This document shows positions 52,142-61,892 of a DNA stretch of 63,498 nucleotides, in pieces. Below the pieces are notes generated by a model. It saw nothing but the letters and a program-made list of their open reading frames with translations, was not told the DNA's origin and ran no database searches. The number at the start of each line of letters is the position of its first letter. Within the stretch, counting starts at the first letter, position 1. A program made the position numbers and the translations under genes. Source of the DNA: Intestinibacillus massiliensis (GTDB taxonomy: Bacteria; Bacillota; Clostridia; Oscillospirales; Butyricicoccaceae); NCBI RefSeq assembly GCF_900155735.1, contig NZ_LT707059.1, positions 365,672-429,169 on the forward strand, read 5' to 3'.

Positions 52142-54685
52142 TTGAAACAGAATTTTAACGTCACCGGTATGACGTGTTCGGCCTGCTCGGCACATGTGGA
52201 AAAGGCCGTTTCCAAGGTCAAAGGCGTGCAGGAGGTGCAGGTAAACCTCCTGGCGGGCACGATGTCGGTCAATTACGACGAGCAGGCGGCCGGGGACAAC
52301 GATATTATCCGCGCGGTCACCGACGCGGGTTACGGCGCGGCATTGCGCGGCGCAAAAGCCGCCGTCAAAGCCGTGGCGCAGACCGACGTTGCCGCGGACG
52401 CGATCCGTGAAATGAAGCGGCGGCTTACCGTTTCGGTCGTGTTCCTGGCCGCGCTGATGTATGTATCCATGGGGCATATGGTGGGTATCCCGCTGCCGCA
52501 TTTCCTGCACGGGCAGGAAAACGCAATGAGTTTTGCGCTGACGCAGTTTTTGCTGACGCTGCCCATCGTACTCGTCAACCGCAAATATTATGTGAACGGG
52601 TTTAAGACCCTGCTGCACCGCGCGCCGAATATGGATTCGCTGATCGCGCTCGGTTCGGGCGCGGCGATGGTTTACGGCGTGTTCGCCCTTTACCAGATCG
52701 GCTGGGGGCTGGGGCACGGGGACGCGGCGCGCGTCAACCAATATGTATCCGACCTGTATTTTGAGTCCGCGGGCATGATCCTGACGCTTATCACGGTCGG
52801 TAAATTCCTGGAGGCGCGCGCCAAGGGCAAGACCGGCGCGGCGATCGCCCGCTTGATGGATCTCGCGCCCAAGACCGCCGTAGTCGAGCGCGGCGGCACG
52901 GAAACGGCCGTGCCGATCGAAGAGGTCGCCGTGGGCGATACCGTAATCGTCCGCCCGGGGCAAAGCATCCCGGTCGACGGCGAGATCACCGAGGGGCAGA
53001 CCGCGATCGACGAGAGCGCGCTGACCGGCGAAAGCATGCCGGTCGAAAAGGGCGTGGGCGACCGGATATATGCCGCGACGATCAATAAAACCGGGTTCAT
53101 CCGGTTCCGGGCAGCCAAGGTGGGCGACGATACGACCCTTGCGCAGATCATCCACCTGGTCGAGGAAGCGGGCGCGTCCAAGGCGCCGATCGCCAAACTG
53201 GCGGATAAGGTCAGCGGCATTTTCGTGCCGGCGGTGCTGGCGATCGCGCTGGTTTCGACCGTGGCCTGGCTGCTGCTCGGCGCGACATTCTCGTTTGCGC
53301 TGTCGACCGGTATCGCGGTGCTCGTCATTTCCTGCCCGTGCGCGCTCGGCCTGGCAACGCCGGTCGCGATCATGGTCGGCACCGGCGTGGGCGCGGAAAA
53401 CGGCGTGCTGTTCAAATCAGCCGAAGCGCTCGAGCACCTGCATACGGTTTCGGCCGTGGTGCTGGACAAGACCGGTACGGTGACCGAAGGCCACCCCCGC
53501 GTGACCGACGTCGTCCCGGCGGCGGGCATGACGGAAAACGGCCTGCTCACGCTGGCGCTGTCGCTTGAGCAGCCGTCCGAACACCCGCTTGCGGAGGCGG
53601 TCGTCACGCATGCGGAGCAGGCGGGATTGACCGCGCAGCCGGTCGAAGCGTTTGACGCCAAGGTCGGCCGTGGGCTGGAAGCCAAAGTGGACGGCGTGCT
53701 GTGCCGCGCGGGCAACGCGCGTATGATGGAGGAAAACGGCATTTCCCTGGGCGCGCTCCGGCAGCAGGGCGAGGCCTTTGCGCAGGACGGCAAAACGCCG
53801 CTGTATTTCGCCAAGGGCGGCGAGGCGGCGGGCGTCATTGCGATCGCGGACGTGGTCAAGCCGTCGAGCGCGCAAGCGGTGCAGGCCATGCGCGAGATGG
53901 GGCTGGAAGTCGTCATGCTGACGGGCGACAACAAAAAGACCGCGGAAGCGATCCGCGGCAAGCTCGGTATCAGCCGGGTCGTCGCGGAGGTGCTGCCGCA
54001 GGATAAGGAGCGGGAGATCCGCGCCCTGCAGGGGCAGGGCAAGCGGGTCGCGATGGTCGGCGACGGCATCAACGACGCGCCCGCACTGGCGCGTGCGGAC
54101 GTCGGTATTGCGATCGGCGCGGGCACGGACGTCGCGATCGAATCGGCGGACGTCGTCCTGATGAAGAGCGACCTGCTGGACGCGGCGAACGCCATCCGGC
54201 TGAGCCGGAAAACCATCCGCAATATCCGCCAGAACCTGTTTTGGGCGTTTTTCTACAACTGCATCGGCATCCCGCTCGCGGCGGGCGTATTCTTCGTCCC
54301 GTTTGCGCTCAAGCTGAACCCGATGTTCGGCGCGGCCGCTATGAGCCTCAGCTCGGTCTGCGTCGTCACGAATGCGCTGCGCCTGCGGTTCTTTAAGCCG
54401 ATTGCAAGCCAGGGCACAGGGGATGGATTAGGGCAACCACCGATCCAGGTATCACATAAAAAAGGAGAAAATACGATGAAGAAGACCATTAAGATTGAGG
54501 GCATGATGTGCACCCACTGTTCCGGCCACGTCCATGACGCGCTGTGCAAGATCCCGGGGGTGCAGGAAGCGGCGGTGAGCCATGAGAGCGGCGAGGCGGT
54601 CGTCACCATGGCGGGCACGGTAGCCGACGGCGACCTGTCCGCGGCGGTCGAACAGGCGGGCTATAAGGTGCTGGGCATCGAGTAA
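52142..54685 (+). CDS. copA: Copper-exporting P1B-ATPase with in-frame C-terminal CopZ domain
   Basis: An 847-residue Cu(I) pump. An N-terminal HMA domain ([15 protein letters not shown]), eight transmembrane segments, actuator TGESMP, the ion-binding CPC in [12 protein letters not shown], phosphorylation [17 protein letters not shown] and [16 protein letters not shown]. After the last helix the frame runs without stop into a second HMA ([13 protein letters not shown]), elsewhere the separate chaperone CopZ. TTG 52142 is 5 bases from GGAGGTG; the long upstream frame overlaps fur and is rejected. Confidence 0.95.
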   Translation: MKQNFNVTGMTCSACSAHVEKAVSKVKGVQEVQVNLLAGTMSVNYDEQAAGDNDIIRAVTDAGYGAALRGAKAAVKAVAQTDVAADAIREMKRRLTVSVVFLAALMYVSMGHMVGIPLPHFLHGQENAMSFALTQFLLTLPIVLVNRKYYVNGFKTLLHRAPNMDSLIALGSGAAMVYGVFALYQIGWGLGHGDAARVNQYVSDLYFESAGMILTLITVGKFLEARAKGKTGAAIARLMDLAPKTAVVERGGTETAVPIEEVAVGDTVIVRPGQSIPVDGEITEGQTAIDESALTGESMPVEKGVGDRIYAATINKTGFIRFRAAKVGDDTTLAQIIHLVEEAGASKAPIAKLADKVSGIFVPAVLAIALVSTVAWLLLGATFSFALSTGIAVLVISCPCALGLATPVAIMVGTGVGAENGVLFKSAEALEHLHTVSAVVLDKTGTVTEGHPRVTDVVPAAGMTENGLLTLALSLEQPSEHPLAEAVVTHAEQAGLTAQPVEAFDAKVGRGLEAKVDGVLCRAGNARMMEENGISLGALRQQGEAFAQDGKTPLYFAKGGEAAGVIAIADVVKPSSAQAVQAMREMGLEVVMLTGDNKKTAEAIRGKLGISRVVAEVLPQDKEREIRALQGQGKRVAMVGDGINDAPALARADVGIAIGAGTDVAIESADVVLMKSDLLDAANAIRLSRKTIRNIRQNLFWAFFYNCIGIPLAAGVFFVPFALKLNPMFGAAAMSLSSVCVVTNALRLRFFKPIASQGTGDGLGQPPIQVSHKKGENTMKKTIKIEGMMCTHCSGHVHDALCKIPGVQEAAVSHESGEAVVTMAGTVADGDLSAAVEQAGYKVLGIE
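54476..54685 (+). CDS. copZ: Nested internal start: CopZ-like copper chaperone
   Basis: AAAGGAG (54461-54467) lies 8 bases before an in-frame ATG (54476). Initiation gives a 69-residue HMA chaperone with the metal site MCTHC, the usual CopZ length. It lies in the frame of copA, so copA translation continues through it. Use of this start is inferred. Confidence 0.6.
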   Translation: MKKTIKIEGMMCTHCSGHVHDALCKIPGVQEAAVSHESGEAVVTMAGTVADGDLSAAVEQAGYKVLGIE

Positions 54686-54698
54686 GGGAGAATAAGAC

Positions 54699-54971
54699 AT
54701 GAGGGCAGATAGGGCAACCATAGAGCGCCTGGTCAAAACCGCGCGCGGGCAGCTGGACGGCGTGCTCCGTATGGTGGAGGAGGACCGCTACTGTATGGAT
54801 ATCGCAAACCAGCTCGCCGCGACGGAAGCGATCCTGCACCGCGCCAAGCGCGAGGTCATGAAGGCGCACCTTGATGGATGCGTGTGCGAGGCGTTTGAAA
54901 ACGGCAACGCCTCGGAGCGGTCGAAAAAGCTTGACGAAATTTTAAAGCTGCTCGATAAATGCTGTGAATAA
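54699..54971 (+). CDS. csoR: Copper-sensing repressor CsoR
   Basis: A 90-residue DUF156 helical repressor. The Cu(I) ligands Cys32, His57 and Cys61 have the same spacing as in characterised CsoR (25 and 4 residues). It lies 13 bases after copA/copZ, closing the operon it presumably represses. Confidence 0.94.
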   Translation: MRADRATIERLVKTARGQLDGVLRMVEEDRYCMDIANQLAATEAILHRAKREVMKAHLDGCVCEAFENGNASERSKKLDEILKLLDKCCE

Positions 54972-54980
54972 CGGCCATGA

Positions 54981-55015
54981 AAAACCGGGAGGGGCTTAGC
55001 CCCTCCCGGTTTTTG
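54981..55015. terminator. Bidirectional terminator between csoR and hisC
   Basis: AAAACCGGGAGGGGC pairs with GCCCCTCCCGGTTTT, with T runs on both sides. Confidence 0.94.
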
Positions 55016-55019
55016 CTTC

Positions 55020-56078
55020 TTATCCAAGATAGCCCGCGAGTGCGGAGAGCAGCTTGTCCATCTCCGTTTCGGTGCCGATTGTGATGCGCAGGTAATTGTC
55101 GATGCGCGGCAGGTTGAAGTGCCGGATAAAGATATTTTGTGCGCGCATGGCCTCAAAGATATCGCGTGCGCGGGCTGCAGGGTGGGTGACAAACAGGAAG
55201 TTGGAGTCCGAAGGGCAGACGGTGAAGCCCAGCCCGCGCAGCGCGGCGGCACAGCGCTCCCGGGTCCCGATGACCTTCCGGCAGGTCTCACGGAAATACG
55301 CGTCGTCCTCGACCGCGGCCGCGCCCGCCTCGATCGAGACCGCGTCCATGGTGTAGGAGTTATAGGAGTTTTTGACCGCTTCCAGGGTGGCAATCAGCGT
55401 TTCGCTGCCGAGCGCAACGCCGATGCGCAGCCCGGCCAGCGAGCGGGATTTGGAGAAGGTCTGCACGATCAACAGGTTCTCGTACTGTTCCAGCAGCGGC
55501 ACGCACGACCAGCCGCCGAAGTCCACGTAGGCTTCGTCGATAATGACCACGCAGTCCTGGTTGTGCGAGAGGATGTCCTCGATAAAGGCGCGCCCCTCGG
55601 AAATGCCGGTCGGCGCGTTCGGGTTGGGCAGCACCACGCCGCCGGACGGCCTGTCGTAATCGCGCGGGTTTACGCGAAAGTTTCCATCCAGCGGCACGGT
55701 CTCGTAGGGGGTGCGGAACAGGCCGCACCAGACCGGGTAAAAGGAATACGTGATATCCGGGAACAAAATTGGCTGCCCGGAGCAGAAAAACGACTGGAAG
55801 GCGAGCGCGAGCACATCGTCCGAGCCGTTGCCCATAAAGACCTGCGTGGGTTTGACGCCGTAATAGGACGACAGGGCGCCGCGCAGGCGCGAGGCGTTGG
55901 CGTCAGGGTACAGGCGGAGCGCGCCGGTATCAAGGCCCTGCAGCGCCTCACGCACGCGGGGCGAGGGCGGGTAGGGGTTTTCATTTGCATTTAATTTGAT
56001 CAGGCCGGGGTTCGACGATTGCTCGCCCGGTACATACGGCGTGATCTTACGCAGCTTTTCCTGCCAAAGTGGGGGCAT
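55020..56078 (-). CDS. hisC: Histidinol-phosphate aminotransferase
   Basis: A 352-residue class I/II PLP aminotransferase. Signatures: KLNANENPYPPSP, NPNAPTGI, IIDEAYVDFGG, and the PLP lysine in QTFSKSRSLAGLRIG. It acts in histidine synthesis (or on aromatic keto acids; HisC can do both). It is not with other his genes. ATG 56078 follows GAGGTGA; the GTG at 56087 overlaps that site. Confidence 0.92.
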   Translation of the reverse strand: MPPLWQEKLRKITPYVPGEQSSNPGLIKLNANENPYPPSPRVREALQGLDTGALRLYPDANASRLRGALSSYYGVKPTQVFMGNGSDDVLALAFQSFFCSGQPILFPDITYSFYPVWCGLFRTPYETVPLDGNFRVNPRDYDRPSGGVVLPNPNAPTGISEGRAFIEDILSHNQDCVVIIDEAYVDFGGWSCVPLLEQYENLLIVQTFSKSRSLAGLRIGVALGSETLIATLEAVKNSYNSYTMDAVSIEAGAAAVEDDAYFRETCRKVIGTRERCAAALRGLGFTVCPSDSNFLFVTHPAARARDIFEAMRAQNIFIRHFNLPRIDNYLRITIGTETEMDKLLSALAGYLG

Positions 56079-56117
56079 TTTTTTCACCTCAAAGCATATA
56101 GACTTAACACTGATAGA

Positions 56118-56146
56118 ATTTTAGCATGATAAAGTGAAAAAGTCAA
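56118..56146 (-). promoter_or_regulatory. Promoter of hisC
   Basis: On the minus strand: -35 TTGACT (56146-56141), 17-bp spacer, -10 TAAAAT (56123-56118). Confidence 0.85.
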
Positions 56147-56179
56147 GCAAAAAGTAGGGTAGACCTTTCACCGGCCGGC

Positions 56180-56188
56180 TGGTATAAT
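56180..56188 (+). promoter_or_regulatory. Extended -10 promoter of the membrane protein-rarA unit
   Basis: TGg followed by consensus TATAAT (56183-56188); no clear -35. Confidence 0.65.
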
Positions 56189-56254
56189 GGCAATATAGTA
56201 GGGATTTGGTCAAAAGGGTGCCTGAATTTGGCAAATTGGAGGGAGGGCGCAACC

Positions 56255-56623
56255 ATGAAGGTTTTCCGCGTCGCTTTGAATTTTCTTGTAACCGCCATGG
56301 CTGCCGTCGTGGTCGGGCTGCTGGCCTATCAGGGAATGGGCGGCGCGGCTGCGGCCTCCAGCTGGGTGCCGGCCGCTGTGGGCGTGCTGGACGCCGCGGC
56401 CGGATTGGCCACGGTTTTCAATTTGGTAGCCTACCGGCGGGACACGGGGGCGTGTATCCTGACGGCGTTGCCCGCCCTGGCGCTGGTTGCGGCCGTGATC
56501 GGCAAGGTGCTGGGGCATGAACCGCCGCCAGCCGCCCTGCTGGTTTATGATTTTTATTTGATTTACTGGTACGCTTATCTGCTCGTCTATGAAAAGCGCA
56601 GGCATAGCAGCCGCAGGTGGTGA
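56255..56623 (+). CDS. Four-helix membrane protein, unknown function
   Basis: A 122-residue protein with four predicted transmembrane helices (NFLVTAMAAVVVGLLAY, AAVGVLDAAAGLATVF, ILTALPALALVAAVI, LVYDFYLIYWYAYLLVY) and a basic C terminus. ATG 56255 follows GGGAGGG. It precedes rarA by 55 bases. No family recognised. Confidence 0.8.
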   Translation: MKVFRVALNFLVTAMAAVVVGLLAYQGMGGAAAASSWVPAAVGVLDAAAGLATVFNLVAYRRDTGACILTALPALALVAAVIGKVLGHEPPPAALLVYDFYLIYWYAYLLVYEKRRHSSRRW

Positions 56624-56678
56624 TGCGGCGCTTGTCCAAGGCCGCGGCGGACAGGCCGCCTGAAAAGGAGAAATATCC

Positions 56679-57932
56679 ATGTATCAGCCTTTGGCGGATA
56701 AAATCCGCCCGCAGACGCTCGATGATGTGGTCGGGCAGCGCGAACTTCTGGGGAAGGGCGCGGTGCTGCGCCGCATCATCGAGGGCGGCAATATCCCGAA
56801 TATGATTTTTTACGGCCCGTCCGGTATCGGCAAAACGACGGTCGCCGGCATTATCGCCAAGCAGACCGAGCGCCGCCTGTACCGCCTGAATGCGACGACC
56901 GCTTCGATCAGCGACATCAAGGCCATTATCGACGAGCTGGATACGTTCTTGGCGCCCAACGGCGCGTTGGTGTACTTGGATGAGATCCAGTATTTTAACA
57001 AGAAGCAGCAGCAAAGCCTGTTGGAGTTTATTGAAAACGGGCGGATGACCCTGATCGCATCCACGACGGAAAACCCTTATTTTTATATCTACAACGCGAT
57101 CTTGAGCCGTTGCACGGTGTTTGAATTCAAGCCGGTGCCGCCCGAAGAGGTCCTGCGCGCGGTAGGCCGCGCCTTTACGATCGCACTGGATGGGCGCGCT
57201 GCGGCCATCGAAGACGGCGTGCCGGAATATATCGCGCGGGCGTGCGGCGGGGACGTGCGCAAGGCGCTGGGCGCGGTCGAGCTGCTGACCGGCGGGCTGG
57301 CGGACGGCGGCGCCGTGACGCTCGCGGACGCCGAACAGGTGGCGCAGCGCTCCAACATGCGCTACGACAGGGACGGCGACAGCCATTACGACGTGCTGTC
57401 CGCCCTGCACAAGTCGATCCGCGGCTCCGACCCGGACGCGGCGCTGCACTATCTGGCGCAGCTTCTGGAGGCGGGGGATATGATCTCCGCGGCGCGCCGG
57501 CTGCTCGTAATTGCAAGCGAGGATATCGGGCTGGCTTACCCGCAGGCCGCCGCGGTCGTGAAGGCCTGCGTGGACTCGGCCTTCCAGCTGGGTTTGCCGG
57601 AGGCGCGTATCCCGCTGGCCGAGGCCGCGATCCTGCTTGCGACTTCGCCGAAATCCAATAGCGTGGCCCTCGGTATCGAAGCGGCGCTGGCTGACCTGCG
57701 CGCCGGGAACGCGGGGGAGGTGCCCGCCCATCTGAAGGACGCCCATTACGGCGGGGCGGCAAAGCTCGGCCGCGGCCTGACTTACCGGTTCCCGCACGAC
57801 TACCCGGGGCACTGGGTCCGGCAGCAATACCTGCCGGACCTCCTGGCTGGGCACAAATACTATGAATATGGGCAGAATAAGAACGAACAGGCGGCAAAGG
57901 CCTACTGGGACCGCATAAAAGGCAACGGTTAA
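56679..57932 (+). CDS. rarA: Replication-associated recombination protein A
   Basis: A 417-residue AAA+ ATPase of the RarA/MgsA family that acts at stalled replication forks. Walker A GPSGIGKTT, Walker B VYLDEIQYF, sensor STTENP, and the C-terminal tetramerisation region with SLHKS-like ALHKSIRGSDPDAAL and YRFPHDY. ATG follows AAAAGGAG. Its stop codon overlaps the stop of the convergent S1 gene. Confidence 0.95.
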   Translation: MYQPLADKIRPQTLDDVVGQRELLGKGAVLRRIIEGGNIPNMIFYGPSGIGKTTVAGIIAKQTERRLYRLNATTASISDIKAIIDELDTFLAPNGALVYLDEIQYFNKKQQQSLLEFIENGRMTLIASTTENPYFYIYNAILSRCTVFEFKPVPPEEVLRAVGRAFTIALDGRAAAIEDGVPEYIARACGGDVRKALGAVELLTGGLADGGAVTLADAEQVAQRSNMRYDRDGDSHYDVLSALHKSIRGSDPDAALHYLAQLLEAGDMISAARRLLVIASEDIGLAYPQAAAVVKACVDSAFQLGLPEARIPLAEAAILLATSPKSNSVALGIEAALADLRAGNAGEVPAHLKDAHYGGAAKLGRGLTYRFPHDYPGHWVRQQYLPDLLAGHKYYEYGQNKNEQAAKAYWDRIKGNG

Positions 57933-58858
57933 CCGCTGAAATCGGTCATGATGAATTTGGTGTTGCAGCGCTCCGGCGTATAGACCCAGGCCTCCAGCCG
58001 CCCGCTGCTGATGAAGTAGCGGGGCGGTGCGGGCGGGTGCGGCGCGTCCTCGAGCGTATCAATGATTGCAAGCTTGATTTTCATGCGCTCGGGCAGGATG
58101 GATTTGATGTACACGGATACGGCCTGCCCTTCGTGCACGCCTTCCCGGCGCTCCGCAAGGCCGGACAGGTTGGGCGTCAGCTCAATGAATATGCCGTAGC
58201 TTTCAATGCTGCGCACAATGCCCTGCACGGTTTCGCCGGGCGTGAAAAGCGCCGCGTTCTGTTCCCAGGTGCCGAGCAATTCCCGGTGTGTCAGCGTCAC
58301 GCGGCGCAGGCGGCAGTCGATATCCAGTACGGCGGCGTAGATATCCTGGCCGACATATAGGCGTTCGGACGGGTGGAATATGCGCGAGACCGACAGGTTT
58401 TCAATGCCGATCAGCGCGGTCACGCCGCAGCCGATGTCCACAAACGCGCCGAACGGCTCGATGTGGGTGACCCGCGCCGGGATGACGTCGCCGCGGCGCA
58501 GATGGCTGAGGAACCAGTCCTGCGCGTCCTGCTGCACGGCGCGGCGGGACAGGATGGCGCGCGGCGGCGTGGTGTTTTCCTGCAGGGCGGTGACGCGGAA
58601 GCACACCGGCTTGCCGACACGGGACAATATTGCAATTTCCCTGGTGGCGCCCTCGCGGATGCCAAGTGCGCACTCCTCCCGCGGGATGATGCCTTCGTAT
58701 TCCCCTAGCGGGACGGTGAGGTCGTGCCCTGCGGTGCAGGAACGCGCGACGGCCTCCAGGATGCTCCCATCCTGCATGGCCTGCCGCAATGCGGCGGCCG
58801 AGGCGGGCGCGCCCGGCTGCCCCTTGCCCTCGGGCAGGTATTTGTCATCTCTTTTCAT
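57929..58858 (-). CDS. S1-domain RNA-binding protein
   Basis: A 309-residue protein with an N-terminal poorly conserved region (LTVPLGEYEGIIPREECALG is S1-like), a clear S1 domain (about 120-190; VIPARVTHIEPFGAFVDIG) and another (about 206-275; VQGIVRSIESYGIFIEL). This is the third S1 gene in the window. ATG 58858 follows AAGGAGG on the minus strand; the long frame upstream is the shadow of udp and DUF951. Role in translation is inferred. Confidence 0.88.
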   Translation of the reverse strand: MKRDDKYLPEGKGQPGAPASAAALRQAMQDGSILEAVARSCTAGHDLTVPLGEYEGIIPREECALGIREGATREIAILSRVGKPVCFRVTALQENTTPPRAILSRRAVQQDAQDWFLSHLRRGDVIPARVTHIEPFGAFVDIGCGVTALIGIENLSVSRIFHPSERLYVGQDIYAAVLDIDCRLRRVTLTHRELLGTWEQNAALFTPGETVQGIVRSIESYGIFIELTPNLSGLAERREGVHEGQAVSVYIKSILPERMKIKLAIIDTLEDAPHPPAPPRYFISSGRLEAWVYTPERCNTKFIMTDFSG

Positions 58859-59015
58859 ATCCAAACCTCCTTGTAAGGACCCGGCCTGCGGGCCCCGATG
58901 TGCAGACAGCCGCCCGCTCCGATTCCCCCGGCTGTGGTGCACGCTTTTCCAATATATGCACACCCCGCAAAAAACTGACCGGCCCGCGAAAAATTTGTGT
59001 TTCCCATACGATTTG

Positions 59016-59024
59016 TGGTATGAT
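59016..59024 (+). promoter_or_regulatory. Extended -10 promoter of the DUF951-udp operon
   Basis: TGg followed by TATGAT (59019-59024), with TTGTGT (58995-59000) as a weak -35 (18-bp spacer). Confidence 0.55.
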
Positions 59025-59048
59025 AAGGGTAACGAAAGGAAGGGACAT

Positions 59049-59243
59049 ATGGACATCCGTTTGCATGATATATTGACGATGAAAAAGGCGCACCCCTGTG
59101 GCAGCCACGACTGGGAGGTCCTGCGCGTCGGCATGGATTTCCGCCTGAAATGCCGGGGCTGCGGGCACGAAATTATGGTGGAGCGCCGCAAAGCGGAGAA
59201 GAACATCAAGTCCATCGAACGGGAGGGGCAGAAGCTATGCTGA
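59049..59243 (+). CDS. DUF951 family protein
   Basis: A 64-residue protein: MDIRLHDILTMKKAHPCGS, then WEVLRVGMDFRLKCRGCGHEIMVER. The HPCG and CRGC motifs form a likely zinc site. Widespread in Firmicutes (YyzM type) with unknown function. ATG 59049 follows GGAAGGG; the longer upstream frame lacks support. Confidence 0.93.
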   Translation: MDIRLHDILTMKKAHPCGSHDWEVLRVGMDFRLKCRGCGHEIMVERRKAEKNIKSIEREGQKLC

Positions 59244-59995
59244 TTGATGGGAAACAAATGCATATTGGGTGCGTCAAAGGGGATGTGGGGCGTTACGTCG
59301 TGCTTCCCGGCGACCCCGGCCGGTGCGAGAGCATTGCGCGCTACCTGGACGCCCCGCGGCATATTGCGCAGAACCGGGAATTTAACGTTTATACCGGCAG
59401 CCTGGACGGCGTCCCGGTCAGCGTGTGTTCGACCGGCATCGGCGGCCCGTCCGCCGCGATCGCGCTGGAGGAGCTGGCCGAGTGCGGGGCGGATACCTTT
59501 ATCCGCGTCGGCACCTCGGGCGGCATTGTTGACAAGGTATGCGGCGGCGACGTGGTCATCGCCACGGCGTCGGTGCGCCAGGAGGGCACGAGCCGGGAAT
59601 ATATGCCGATCGAATATCCGGCTGCCGCGGATTTTGACGTGACCGCCGCGCTCAAGGCGGCGGCGGTGAAGCTGGGTTACCGGCACCATGTCGGCGTCAT
59701 CCAGTCGAAGGATAGCTTTTACGGGGAGATCCGCCCCGCCATGCAGCCGGTCGCGGCAGAACTCGAGGCGAAGTGGAAAGCCTGGAAGGCGGCCGGCGTA
59801 CTGACGAGTGAAATGGAGACCGCGGCGCTGTTTGTCGTCGGCGCGACGCTCGGCGTGCGCTGCGGCGCGGTGCTGAACGTGCTTTGGAATGCGGATAACG
59901 ACGAGGCGCCGAACATCCCGCCGGATGCGGCGGAGCGGGGCATCGTCACCGCGGTGGAGGCGCTGCGCGTGCTGATCGCGCAGGATCGCAAATAA
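59237..59995 (+). CDS. udp: Uridine phosphorylase (nucleoside phosphorylase family)
   Basis: A 252-residue NP-I family phosphorylase. Phosphate-binding LPGDPGRCE, STGIGGPSAAIALEEL and GTSGG; SEMETAALF near the C terminus binds the ribose. Uridine is favoured by family resemblance, but other nucleosides are possible. ATG overlaps the DUF951 stop by 7 bases, with GGGAGGGG upstream. Confidence 0.9.
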   Translation: MLIDGKQMHIGCVKGDVGRYVVLPGDPGRCESIARYLDAPRHIAQNREFNVYTGSLDGVPVSVCSTGIGGPSAAIALEELAECGADTFIRVGTSGGIVDKVCGGDVVIATASVRQEGTSREYMPIEYPAAADFDVTAALKAAAVKLGYRHHVGVIQSKDSFYGEIRPAMQPVAAELEAKWKAWKAAGVLTSEMETAALFVVGATLGVRCGAVLNVLWNADNDEAPNIPPDAAERGIVTAVEALRVLIAQDRK

Positions 59996-60024
59996 GACAG
60001 GGAGAGGAATCGCCGGCATTATTT

Positions 60025-61401
60025 ATGGATAGACAGAAACATAACGATTTGGGCAGCGAGCCGGTCGGTTCGCTGCTGTTCCGGCTGGCGGTCCCGTCGA
60101 TCTGTGCGCAGGTGGTCAACCTGCTGTACAATATCGTCGACCGTATCTACATCGGGCATATCCCGGGCATCGGCGCCACGGCGCTGACAGGCGTGGGCGT
60201 CACCTTCCCGATTATTATGCTGATCGCCGCGTTTGCCTCGCTGATCGGTATGGGCGGCGCGCCGCGCGCCTCCATCCAAATGGGGCAGGGGGACGACGGC
60301 CAGGCCGAAGAAATCCTGGGCAACTGCGTCACCGCGCTGCTTGTAATTTCCGCGGCACTTACCGTGCTGTTCTTGCTTTTGCAGAAACCGCTGCTGCTGT
60401 GGTTTGGCGCCAGCGCGGATACGCTGCCGTACGGCCTTGATTATTTGGGGATCTATATCTGCGGTACGGTGTTCGTGCAGTTTGCGCTCGGTTTAAACGG
60501 GTTTATTTCCGCACAGGGGCGTGCAATGGTCAGCATGCTGACGGTTGTAATCGGCGCAATTTTAAATATTGTGCTCGACCCGCTTTTTATTTTTGTACTG
60601 GGCATGGGCGTACGCGGCGCGGCGCTTGCCACCGTGCTCTCCCAGGCCGTTTCTGCGTTTTGGGTGGTCAAATTCCTGTGCGGCGCTTCGACGCAGCTGC
60701 GCATCCGCAAGGCGCATCTCCGCCCGCGGAAGGACGTCCTGGTGCCGGTTATTAGCCTCGGCGCGTCGCCGTTTGTCATGCAGAGTACGGAAAGCCTGCT
60801 CAGCATTACCTTTAACATTTCCCTGCAGCGGTTCGGGGGCGACCTTGCGGTCGGCGCGATGACGATCCTGACCAGCCTGATGCAGATCGTCAATATGCCG
60901 CTGATGGGCCTGACGGCCGGCGCGCAGCCGATCATCGGGTTCAACCTCGGGGCGCGGCACCCCGACCGGATGCGCAAAACGGTCAAGCTGCTCACGACGG
61001 CGGCGTTTTGCTACAGCATGCTGTTCTGGCTTGCCGTCCAGCTCATCCCGGGCGTGCTGGCGTCCTTCTTTACGGATGACCCGGCACTGCTGCAGTTTAC
61101 CGTTTGGGCAATGCGGATCTATTTCGCAACCGTCTTTGTCATCGCATTCCAGAATTCGCTGCAACAGTCGTTTATCGCGCTGGGCGAAGCGAAAATTTCC
61201 TTGTTTTTGGCGTTGCTGCGTAAAATCATCCTGCTGATCCCGATGATTTTGCTGCTGCCGCGCTTGATCTCCGACCAAGTATTTGCAGTTTTCCTGGCGG
61301 AACCGGTATCGGATTTTATTTCGGCTTCGGTCGTGATCATCCTGTTCCGGAAACGGTTCCGCAGTATCGTTGCATCCATACGGCCACAAGCCGGCGGATA
61401 G
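60025..61401 (+). CDS. MATE-family efflux transporter
   Basis: A 458-residue, 12-helix MATE protein: PVGSLLFRLAVPSICAQVVNLLYNIVDRIYIG at the N terminus split in short motifs, GASADTLPYGLDYLGIY, and PLMGLTAGAQPIIGFNLGA in the second half. It likely exports cationic drugs or metabolites by Na+ or H+ antiport. The GGGAGAGGA lies 15 bases before the ATG, a long spacing, so the start is somewhat uncertain. The 61402-61462 gap holds a small GC hairpin. Confidence 0.92.
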   Translation: MDRQKHNDLGSEPVGSLLFRLAVPSICAQVVNLLYNIVDRIYIGHIPGIGATALTGVGVTFPIIMLIAAFASLIGMGGAPRASIQMGQGDDGQAEEILGNCVTALLVISAALTVLFLLLQKPLLLWFGASADTLPYGLDYLGIYICGTVFVQFALGLNGFISAQGRAMVSMLTVVIGAILNIVLDPLFIFVLGMGVRGAALATVLSQAVSAFWVVKFLCGASTQLRIRKAHLRPRKDVLVPVISLGASPFVMQSTESLLSITFNISLQRFGGDLAVGAMTILTSLMQIVNMPLMGLTAGAQPIIGFNLGARHPDRMRKTVKLLTTAAFCYSMLFWLAVQLIPGVLASFFTDDPALLQFTVWAMRIYFATVFVIAFQNSLQQSFIALGEAKISLFLALLRKIILLIPMILLLPRLISDQVFAVFLAEPVSDFISASVVIILFRKRFRSIVASIRPQAGG

Positions 61402-61462
61402 CCGCGCGCAGGGTTGCCCCGCTGCGCGGCTGCAGGATTAAGAAAGTGTGAGGTGGAATTTT

Positions 61463-61648
61463 ATGCAGGTAAAATACATTGGCGAAAACGACCCTAGGGC
61501 GCTGATCACCGGCAAGGTCTACCCGGTAATCGCAACCGAATATGGCTGGTATCTTATCAAAAATGAAAGCGGCAAGGCGTATATGTATCCGCCGAGCTCT
61601 TTTGAAGTCATGGGCACGATCGAACTCATAAACGAAAAAGAACCTTAA
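61463..61648 (+). CDS. Small conserved protein, SH3-like fold possible
   Basis: A 61-residue protein starting MQVKYIGENDPRALITGKVYPV, rich in beta-strand pattern (YGWYLIKNESGKAYMYPPSSFEV). The sequence resembles small Firmicute proteins with an SH3-like beta barrel; no function known. GTGAGGTGG precedes the ATG. Confidence 0.8.
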   Translation: MQVKYIGENDPRALITGKVYPVIATEYGWYLIKNESGKAYMYPPSSFEVMGTIELINEKEP

Positions 61649-61649
61649 T

Positions 61650-61685
61650 AAGCAGGGCTGTCGGAACCGCGGCAGCCTTGCTTTT
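61650..61685 (+). terminator. Terminator after the small protein gene
   Basis: AAGCAGGGCTG (61650-61660) pairs with CAGCCTTGCTT (61673-61683) with one G-T pair, then T. Confidence 0.75.
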
Positions 61686-61805
61686 GCGTCATACGGCGGG
61701 AAGGCGGCGGCAAGCACCGCCCCCACCGCTGCACAAAATCGCATGGAAAACACGCCCGGATTCTGAACAATCTGTAAAAAGGCGGGGGAAACACCGGGCA
61801 GAGCC

Positions 61806-61834
61806 TTGTGTTTTTGCTTTGGATTTAGTAAAAT
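61806..61834 (+). promoter_or_regulatory. Promoter of the DUF5685-J-domain operon
   Basis: -35 TTGTGT (61806-61811), 17-bp spacer, -10 TAAAAT (61829-61834). Confidence 0.65.
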
Positions 61835-61892
61835 AAAATGAATATGGTTTTGCCTTGTGGCAAGAATCAATGTTAAAGAAGGATACGCCTGC

